Below, in pieces: positions 56,080 to 64,000 of a DNA stretch of 64,000 bases. This DNA comes from Cyathus striatus (lineage: Eukaryota > Basidiomycota > Agaricomycetes > Agaricales > Nidulariaceae), in NCBI GenBank assembly GCA_025738555.1, contig JAOVFP010000011.1, positions 496,001 through 560,000 of the forward strand, given 5' to 3'. Under the pieces are notes generated by a model, which had not been told where the DNA came from, did not search any database, and saw only the letters and a list, made by a program, of their open reading frames with translations. A program made the translations under genes and the position numbers. Numbering within the stretch: the stretch's first letter is position 1; every line of letters begins with the position of its first letter.

Positions 56080-57330
56080 TCCATACACATACTCTTACCT
56101 CAATTGTTGTATCTAACTACACACTGAGGTAAGAGCTTTCATATCTTTATTCTTACTATGCCTAGATTACTTAGATATATTTACTCACTTTGCATGTGTC
56201 TAGGTAATTAAGTTGTCATATCTAACTACACACTGAGATATATTTACTTACTATGCATGTGTCTAGGGGATTCATATTCTACAATATACAGAGATATAGA
56301 CAGAAATTGAGAGTGTTGAGCAGCATTTGATACTTTGAGATGATAATTAATGACTGTGGGAAATATTGAAGTGAACTACAAGTGAGCAGATCACACATGA
56401 ATAGTGCAATAGTAAGTGTTTTTTTTTATATGATTAAATTTGGTATAATAGATAAATAAATACATTCAATGATATGAATAACATAAGATTACAGAACTAT
56501 CCAAAAAAAACAGTAGTATTGGGAATTTTGCCTGCTGGGAGTTACAGTGGGAAGCAAATTTCACTTTGGCAGGCTTTTTCCCTATCAGAACTTCATATGC
56601 TCAAGGTGTGAGCATGCATGCTCACTCCATGCACAAGATTTCATTTCATGCACAGGGTTGAAGGTTTATGCACAGGGTCTATACCTTCATGCACAGGGTC
56701 TAAATTTACATGCTCAAGGTCAATTCTGTCACACTCAAGGTTCATTAATTCATGCTCAAGTGTTTTAACATCACACTCACAGGTTTCATTGTATTAAATA
56801 CTATATATGTATTGTAGCATTACTGTGAATGTAAATACATATTCACATTCACACATTTTACTTAAATACCAAGTGTGATAGGTGTGTGCATGAATATATG
56901 TTTTCATTCAGGTTTAACTCATGTAAATTGCACTTGAGACTGCACTGTGTAGTAGCTGTTGAACATGGGAACACTGGTATGGGTGGCAGGTACCACCATT
57001 TCAGTCAGTATGGGGTGTAATTTAATACCTCAGCAAACATTCCAGTGGTTATGGACTTGTTTGAACATGAGTGTGAGCATGGATATAATATATATTCACA
57101 TTCATGTTCATTCCCTACTAAAATTGTTTGAATGTGAGCATGAGCATGAAATCAATTCATGCTCATGCTCACTCTATTAAAATTTACTTAAACATAAGTG
57201 TGAGCAGGGATATAGATATAATACATATCCATGCTTACACTCACCTCCTATTAACATTCTATTAATATTGTTTGAACATGAGCATGAGCATGAAATTGAT
57301 TCAAGTTCATGCTAACTCTATTAAAATTCA
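56080..57330. repeat. Assorted degenerate tandem repeats
   Basis: A direct duplication of about 110 bp (TATCTAACTACACACTGAG... TGCATGTGTCTAGG) lies at 56110-56270. Then CATGCACAGGGT(C/T)TA and CATGCTCAAGGT repeats occur at 56600-56790, and GAGCATGAGCATGAAAT units in both orientations at 57050-57330. No gene is recognised; frames here translate the repeats. Confidence 0.6.
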
Positions 57331-57336
57331 CTTGAG

Positions 57337-58000
57337 TGTCATGACCGTGCCCCTAGCCTGACTTGGCAGCGGAGTACGAGAGAGTGACTGTGGAGAAGCG
57401 AGGGGTGAGTGTAAGACAAAAGCGGAGAATGATAACTCAGGGGGTAGGACTTCGGCTTCAGCTTATGTGCTGCGCCCCTGAGATTCCCGGTCCTGGATTT
57501 CGGAGTAAGGGCAAGCCCTTCGGAGAAGACGAGAGACGGAAGACGAGAGTTGTAACTCAAGTCAGACGAAAGGGTGAGGACGTAGTTCAATACGAAACTA
57601 AAGACTAAAGTACAAATCGAGTACTACTTAAATACTAGAGACTCGGAGTAAGTAAAGGCCGCTGGCCTTGGCCAGCGGAGAAGTACGGTCAGGGTAGGCG
57701 TACGTAGAATGAAGACTATAACTAATTAAACATAATAAAACACGTCAGAGAAGTGAGCGCGTATGGCGGTGTAAAGTAAAACTGATAGTGGCACACTTAA
57801 GAATGATAAGTGACTCACTATGAGATGTATACTACATTACTGAGGGAATAGCTCAGTAGAACGGAAGAAAGGAAACAAGAGTAATCTATGTACAGTAATC
57901 AGTATGTAATACTAAGAGTGTAATCAAAGTCTGGAGTAAACAAAGGGAAAGGCGGAGTAAGAGCATAGGGGTCCAGAGGTAGGCGATACGGGATATGACA
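57337..58000. mobile_element. Solo LTR, 664 bp
   Basis: Begins TGTCATGACCGTGCC and ends GGATATGACA (TG...CA with short inverted TGTCAT/ATGACA). A perfect 5-bp duplication TTGAG lies at 57332-57336 and 58001-58005, and it interrupts the GAGCATGAGCATG repeat. No gag/pol remains, so it is best explained as a solo LTR left by recombination between two LTRs. Confidence 0.85.
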
Positions 58001-58009
58001 TTGAGCATG

Positions 58010-58430
58010 AGCATTGTCATTTAAGATTAAGTTAATCTAAGGTGCTAACAGGAATCGACTTTGTTTGTGTTACAACACCTGAGTGTCAGGAAATATTTAG
58101 TGAGGATATTCTTGGAAATTTAATGGGTGATCTTGTACAGCAAGAGCTGTATGATTTGTATAGAACTGAGTTTGAAGGATATTGTACAGCAAAGGCTGTA
58201 TACAATGTCAAGTATAATGAAAGGGGTATAGTACACACTATAGACCTAATGCTATTTATAATGTGTATGTTGTATAGATCAATGTTAAACTTGCTTAGAA
58301 CTTGACCTATGATCTGCTTATTATTCTGTTACTGTTACTCTGACTGTGACTGTGACTTCTGACTAATACTGTGACTGTTACTGATCTGTTTACTGTTGCT
58401 GATACTGATACTATTTCTGACTGGACTGGT
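58010..58430 (+). other. Short frame of unknown nature and CTGTGACTG repeats
   Basis: An open frame at 58042-58305 (87 codons) contains FVCVTTPECQEIFSEDIL and a doubled TTGTACAGCAAGAGCTGTAT-like motif. No domain is recognised and it may be chance. From 58330 to 58430 CTG(A/T)TACTG and TGACTGTGAC repeats lead into element C. Confidence 0.3.
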
Positions 58431-59020
58431 CTGATACTCCAGTGAGAATCCAGGTTAATTTTAGTGGTATTTCAGAGAGTGTAGAGAGATATTAGTGAGA
58501 CATTGGTGAGACTACATCGAGAAAATGAACAATTTTCATCTCACTAAAATTCTCATTGGGTGAGAGTCTCATAGAGTCCAGTGATACTATAGTGAGATGA
58601 ATCTTAGAGAGTCCAATGAGAATCTACTGAGAGTAAGTCACTGGACTCTCAGTACAGTCTCTGACAACCTCTCTTGTCACAAATTCCCACACAACATATG
58701 ATAAGATCTCTCCGCATCGAAGCGGTCACGTGACCGTGTGAATGGTCCGTGCGCAACGATCACGTGTCAGGGTCTGTGCGCTTTTCACATGTCATTTCGG
58801 CTTTTGCTGTAACGGTCACGTGGCATGGTCTGTGTGCAGATGGTCTGTGCGTGGTATTCGAGTTTGGTGGAATTATTTGGACTTGTTACTTGCTTCTCCC
58901 CTCTCTTCCTCCCCTTTCTTCCCCCTTCGCCCTTTCCCGCTTTTTTCCCTGGCCCCGCTATTTGCTTTTTAGTCCCGTTCGTTCCGTCGTCCTGCAGCGT
59001 CGTACACTACAAGCATGATG

Positions 59021-59051
<31 letters not shown>

Positions 59052-59289
59052 GGTTGCGTGATAGGGCGACAACGTATGTTTTTTTTTACGTTTCATTCGC
59101 TCTCTCGCGTTGTTTTTTTTTAGCAGATGTATATATTCAACAGGATACCATGTGCCGGTACGTGTGAGGGTGATTCTGTCATACAACGGCAGGCGTGTAT
59201 CTTCACCGGCACAGCATATGCCGGTATATGCGTGTGCAATTCTGTCGTGTAGCGCAAATGCTGCACGTTTCATGTGTCGATGGCCATGG

Positions 59290-60240
59290 TTGGTCCCACC
59301 CTCGCCGTATTCTCGTTACGCTGCACACCGTCCTCCCCCTCTTTGGCGCGTCCCCCCTTGCCGTGTTCTCTTTACGTTGTGCACCAACCCCCCTCATCTG
59401 CGCGTAACCCCCTTGCTATGTTCTCGTTATGCCGTTACCATCCCCCTTGTCTGTGTGTACCCACCCTAGCTGTGGTCTCGTTACGCTGTGCAAGGTTCTC
59501 CCTCGTTGGCACATACCCCTCTTCGCCATGTTCTCCTTATGTCGTGCACGACCCCCCTCATCTGCGCATAACCCCCTTGCTATGTTCTCGTTATGCCGTC
59601 ACCATCCCCCCTCACCTGCACGTACCCACCTCGCCGTGTTCTCATTACGTCGTGCACCACCCCCCTCATCTGCACATAACCACCATTGCTGTGGTCTTGT
59701 TATGCTGTGTGCGGTTCTCCCCCCTTGTTGGCACGTACCCCTCTTCGCCATGTTCTCCTTTTGTCGTGCACCATTCCCCTTCATCTGCGTGTAACCCCCT
59801 CGTTATGTTCTCGTTACGCCGTCACCATCCCCCCCTCGCCTGCATGTACCCACCTCGCCATGTTCTCGTTACGTCGTGCACCACCCCCTTGTCTGTGCGT
59901 ACCCACCCTCGCTGTGGTCTCGTTACTCTGTGCACGGTTCTCCCCTCTCGTTGGCATGTACCCCTCTTCGCCGTGTTCTCATTACGCCGTCACCATCCCT
60001 CTTCACCTGCACGTACCCACCCTTGCTGTATTTTCGTTACACTGTGCACTGTTCTCCCCTCATCTGTGCTTAACCCCCCATCGCCGTGTTCTCGTTATGC
60101 CATGTACCATACTCCCCCTTTGTTGGCATGTACCCCCATCACTGTTCTCGTTGTACTGTATATACCCCTCCTTATTGTATGTCCTCCCCCCCTGTCTGTG
60201 TTTACTCCCCCATACTGTATTCTTGTTGTGCTGTGCGACG
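59290..60240. repeat. Minisatellite of element C
   Basis: Inverted counterpart of 43214-44150: units of GTTCTCGTTACGCCGT / GCACC.(T)CCCCCTC / GCGTACCC. Open frames of up to 327 codons (CSRYAV-type periodic peptides) are repeat artefacts. Five TTGAGGG units lie just outside at 59025-59056. Confidence 0.85.
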
Positions 60241-60522
60241 TGCACTTCGGTGCATGAGATATATTAGTCCTACTTACACTTTTGTGTGTGGGTAGAATGC
60301 AAGGTTATTCTCTGCTTCGGCAGATGTTTCCTTTTGGTCCTGTGGTATTTTTGTCCTGACAATTGTCAGTTGACGAGAACAGCAGGACCTATATGGAAAC
60401 TTGAATGATTTCTTGCTATATGCTATTTATAAATTGAACCTTGTGATGTCTCGCTGTATATATTATATAGAAGCACCTGTGTTGTCAAGTTCCTTCCCTT
60501 TCCCCCCCATCACGATATATCT

Positions 60523-63500
60523 ATGGATCTTCAAGGTGCCTCAAAGATCACTGGTGGACACAGTCGCCAGAATGCAATTGGAAATAATTATAATATGGGA
60601 GATAGTGATACAACATCAGAGATTGCATCTAATGCAATTTTATCCACTGGAGCTCTACATATTTACAATGATTTCTCAGCTCCTGATCCAATATTTTCAT
60701 TTCAAAAAATTGAAATTCAAGTCCTTCTATCTAAGATTTTGAAATATATTGGGCAAAAGTATAAGTTGATTGAAGCATCCAATCCATATATATTTTTATG
60801 GGAAAGTGAAGGATGGAATTTTACTGGCCAATATTCAGAGTTATTAAATGATACAAACCAGCAAGTAGAATGGAACTTAGATATAAATAAAAATACATAT
60901 TGCAAGATTTTACTTGTAAGTCACAATTCATTTCAGAACTAGTACATAACTTAACTGGAATTTAGGATGGTTTTGGTACAACAAAAACATCAAATATATC
61001 TAGTGTTCCATCAGATTCCAATGTGGATACTTCAACACCTTCCACCTCTAAGTTAAGGGAATCAAGCACAGATCAGCAAAAGTTAATTGATCTATTTAAG
61101 ATTCCTAGTGCTTTACGTGATCATGGTGTTGTGAATATACATGTGAACTATGCCAAATGATTATTCATTGAAAATATTATTAAGCAACTTCCATCATTAA
61201 TTTCTGGTGGAAAATGGAAAGGAAAATTACCTGGTATATATGTCATTGCACCAATATTTATGTCAGTACCAGCATACTACAGGTGGAAGGGTGTATTTGT
61301 AAGACTTCATCTTTATCCTCAAATGGAGCTTTGGCTTCAGGGAAAAGAGGGCATCTCTGATTATGAGGTTTGGAGAGGAAAGTCACAAACTCAAGATATG
61401 TTAAAGACAATTCTTAATAAGATTGAGAAACAGCAGAAGGCTGCTAAGAAAAATGCAAGAGAGACTTCAGAAGATGAGGAGATTTCTAACAATGTGAAAA
61501 GCAAAGACAAGGGGAAAGGAAAGGGAAAAGAAAGAGCAAGAGAACAAACTAAAGGAAAGGAGAAGGAGAAGGAGAAACGGAAGGATGGAAAGAGAAAGAA
61601 GAGCAGAGACCTGTAAGATTTTCATTTAACTTTCTTTTTGTTTACATTTAGTGTCAGTGTTTTATCCATTATGTGTATACATACTTTCAACAAGTATGTA
61701 GCACTTGTACAATATTTCTTTTTCAACTTAGGTCCTACTTTCAACAGTATGGACTGTAAGTTCTGTATTAATTGTTATTTATCTTACATTCTTTCAACAA
61801 GCATGCAAGATATGTACTATATTTTACTTCAACAGTATGGACTTGAATTTTTCCATTGTATACTTGTTTTACTTTCATTACTATTTATCTCAATGTTGTA
61901 TTTTCAACAAGTACAACATAGAGCAATTTGTATTATGATTTAGTTATACTTTCAACAAGTATTCAACATGTACATTATAAACTTGAACAGTTTTTCCTTG
62001 TACTATAATTCAAATACATATCTCTTGATGTGTTTGTTTAATTCTGCAAGGATAATAAGCTAACTTAAAATTCTGTAGTTTCTGGCACTCTTTTATTTGG
62101 CTTTTCACATTTTATGCCTTTATATCATGCATTCCAAAAGCATGGGCATCTTCTCCAGTGCAAGATCCATTTCCAGAAATAAAATTTTCAGGTTTTTCTG
62201 AATTTATCACCAGCAACTTCCATACAGACATTACACTAGCAGTGGTACTCAAACTGTTATTCACATTAATAAATAACACAGATCTATTGAATCTCCATGG
62301 ATGTCAAAAACAAGCATATAAAAAACCTACAACAAGTTGGATTAATGCTTTTATTAGAGTTCTACAAAGAGATATAAATGATAAGATTAATTATCTATTT
62401 ACTGAAGATGAATCTGCTGCTGCTGGAAATTTAACCAATATACAGAAAATAAATTCATTGGGCTCAAAACTTGATTTATTTGCAGTAATTTTAGCACTAG
62501 ATCCAATTATAAAAGGTCATCCTTTAAATGCTGTAAAAACTATGGAAATTGAACCAGTCTTTACTATTTGTCCAAGCCGTTATACTTTCTCAACACCATC
62601 ATGTGATGGGGTACCACTTTACCAAGAAGTCTGCAAACGAGATGTTTCATGTGTAACACTTATAAAAAGAATGCATCCTTACAGCAGTGCCTATGTTCTG
62701 AAAGGGAAATGCAAGCATTGTAATTCATTTTACTATGCAGATCATAAAAGTGTAAAACATACAAATGGCACACGGATAAAAGGATTAAAGAACTCTGCAA
62801 AATATGTAAAGCTTGGACAGCAAGTCTGGGCAGACAGATGCTATACAAATGCAGTTCTTCAAGGAATTTATCATTTTCATGCATCTACAGCTGCATTTGC
62901 AGAATTTTGGAATGAATGCTTTAGAGAATCAGCATTTAATCTGTCTCGTAGACAGACTTGGCAGGCATTTATTTCTGAAAGTGTAAGACAGGTAGCAACA
63001 TATAATGATAAAACACTTGTTATAACATCTGATGAGCGTGACATACAAGAGTTAACTAGAAAAGCATTTAAAATACTTGGACAGGAAGGAATTATTGCAT
63101 GTGCTAAAGATCATTCATGTAGTGAATGTACACATGACTATAAAAGTACTCCAGATAGAATAACTGATGATACTCCAGCTGCAGTAGCTGGAATTGATGA
63201 AAATCAAACAGTTCCAATTTTACAGAGTGAAGATGCTGAACAATCAATGAGAGAGGAAATTGAAGCTAGAGCACTTTCTCGGCAACAAATTCAACAAACC
63301 AACAGTACAACCAATGATATGGATATTGACAATAAACTGTCAAGTGAATCATCCAATGAATCATCTAATAATGTACTAAATACAAGTCAATCAAATCAAG
63401 CTGAGAAACCAATAGTAAATATGGTTGTTATGGATGGGATAATTATGGGCCCAAGACATTGTGCATATGAGAACTGTGATAATAGTTTAGAAAATGAAAG

Positions 63501-64000
63501 AACAGGTGTATTCTGTATGTATCATCAAGCTATGCGTGGTCACATATGTCATATAAAATCATGTAACAACCCCAAAGAACAAAACTCTAAAACATGTATT
63601 AATCATCAGTCACGATGGTGCAACCATCTTGTAAGATTTGGTCAGCAAACACTTCTAGGAATAAGAAGACTTATTCGAAGAAGTGAAGAGGAATGAGTAG
63701 ATTGGCTTCCTCGTATAAACCGGCAAGTAATGCCTCATGATGATGCTCCTGCACCACATGAGGAGCGAAATCATTACTTTATTGCTCCTCGATTTTACTG
63801 TGTTGAGACATTATGTGCACCATGTGGAGCAGTTATTGCATGGACCAAGTTTACAAAATCTGAAGGACCTGGAAATATTATGAGATTTTTAGATCATGTC
63901 TATCCAACTCTTGAATCTTGTCCAAGCTATGTCTGTATTGACAAAGCATGTGTAGTGCTAAAAAATGCTGTGCTAAATGGTGCATGGAGAATTTGGAGTC
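60523..64000 (+). pseudogene. CxC5/CxC6 protein of element C, truncated by window end
   Basis: Exons 60523-60915 and 60966-61616 (intron 50 nt) encode the N-terminal domain with the Lys/Glu-rich tail. A 512-codon stretch at 62158-63696 with CxC5 and CxC6 clusters follows, continuing past a TGA (63694-63696) through VDWLPRINRQVMPHDD and CVETLCAPCGAVIAWTKF to the window edge. The predicted peptides are identical to element A over all shared frames, including the TGA at 61158-61160. A donor-like GTAAG at 61613 sits at the end of the Lys-rich tail, as it does in gene B (47929), so splicing of the two parts is possible. Confidence 0.8.

Larger units (their letters stand above)
58431..64000 (+). 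mobile_element. Element C: inverted relative of element A, cut by the window end
   Basis: Matches element A in reverse complement from CTGATACTCCAGTGAGAATC onward. The outermost 45 or so bases of the element A end are missing, so C is 5'-truncated or rearranged. Coordinates pair as x + y = 103499 throughout 60303-64000 and 43196-39499, with no difference seen in the stretches compared. The outer part (58431-60302) is clearly diverged with a different number of minisatellite units. The far end lies beyond the window. Confidence 0.85.

Noticed and set aside
59025..59056. TTGAGGG units resembling a telomeric repeat
   Set aside because: Only about five units, located inside element C and also present as a shorter run in element A (near 44405-44420), so they belong to the element.
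59270..60270. 327-codon open frame on the plus strand
   Set aside because: Same minisatellite as above; several overlapping frames stay open because of repeat composition.
37800..64000. TET/JBP dioxygenase gene, often linked with KDZ-type elements
   Set aside because: No HxD...H/R pattern or related domain was recognised in any frame of the complex.

Overview
This window is a repeat-rich stretch of a fungal genome, most likely an Agaricomycete (mushroom-forming basidiomycete). The evidence is the gene content: a Plavaka-type transposase, proteins with the CxC5/CxC6 cysteine clusters known from KDZ-transposon neighbourhoods, a MULE-like transposase of the type expanded in Agaricomycetes, wax-synthase and multi-helix membrane protein families, and short (about 50-65 nt) GT-AG introns. 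No ribosomal RNA gene, convincing tRNA gene, CRISPR array or operon is seen. Most long reading frames are degenerate transposon genes or low-complexity artefacts.

Layout. 1-2.0 kb: broken Plavaka transposase. 2.1-2.7 kb: 293-bp tandem repeat. 4.4-8.5 kb: fragments of a C-rich dispersed repeat interrupted by inverted-repeat elements. 8.6-13.4 kb: a MITE, a decayed and an apparently intact copy of a single-pass membrane protein gene, and a second MITE. 13.4-17.7 kb: a hAT-like element, a nested pair of inverted-repeat elements and a 1.4-kb C-rich repeat. 18.4-19.5 kb: an intact four-exon multi-helix membrane protein, the best host gene here. 21.7-22.3 kb: relic of a wax-synthase-like MBOAT gene. 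25.2-29.1 kb: a second copy of the 10.7-13.4 kb segment carrying its own insertions. 29.6-32.4 kb: inverted satellite arrays with 19-bp units. 32.4-36.4 kb: decayed MULE-like transposase. 37.8-64 kb: a nested transposon complex.

The complex from 37.8 kb rightward is the main result. One ancient CxC5/CxC6 gene ('gene B') is cut into four pieces by a 6.9-kb TIR element carrying another CxC5/CxC6 gene ('element A'), a 1.1-kb LTR-like insert, and a 3.8-kb foldback element that itself holds a 1.2-kb TIR element. Direct repeats of 10, 7, 9 and 5 bp flank these four insertions. Conceptually removing the three insertions that lie in gene B rejoins its reading frame at each site. A third CxC5/CxC6 copy ('element C') lies inverted at 58.4-64 kb. 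Its sampled core looks identical to element A, while its outer part is clearly diverged.

Four TA-flanked MITEs and one 1.05-kb insertion can each be compared with an empty paralogous site inside this same window, so their ends are defined to the base. Broken transposase and host-like genes repeatedly carry stops of a kind expected from C-to-T mutation of CGA or CAA codons, suggesting a RIP-like or methylation-driven decay process. All calls come from reading the sequence by eye; no database search was run.
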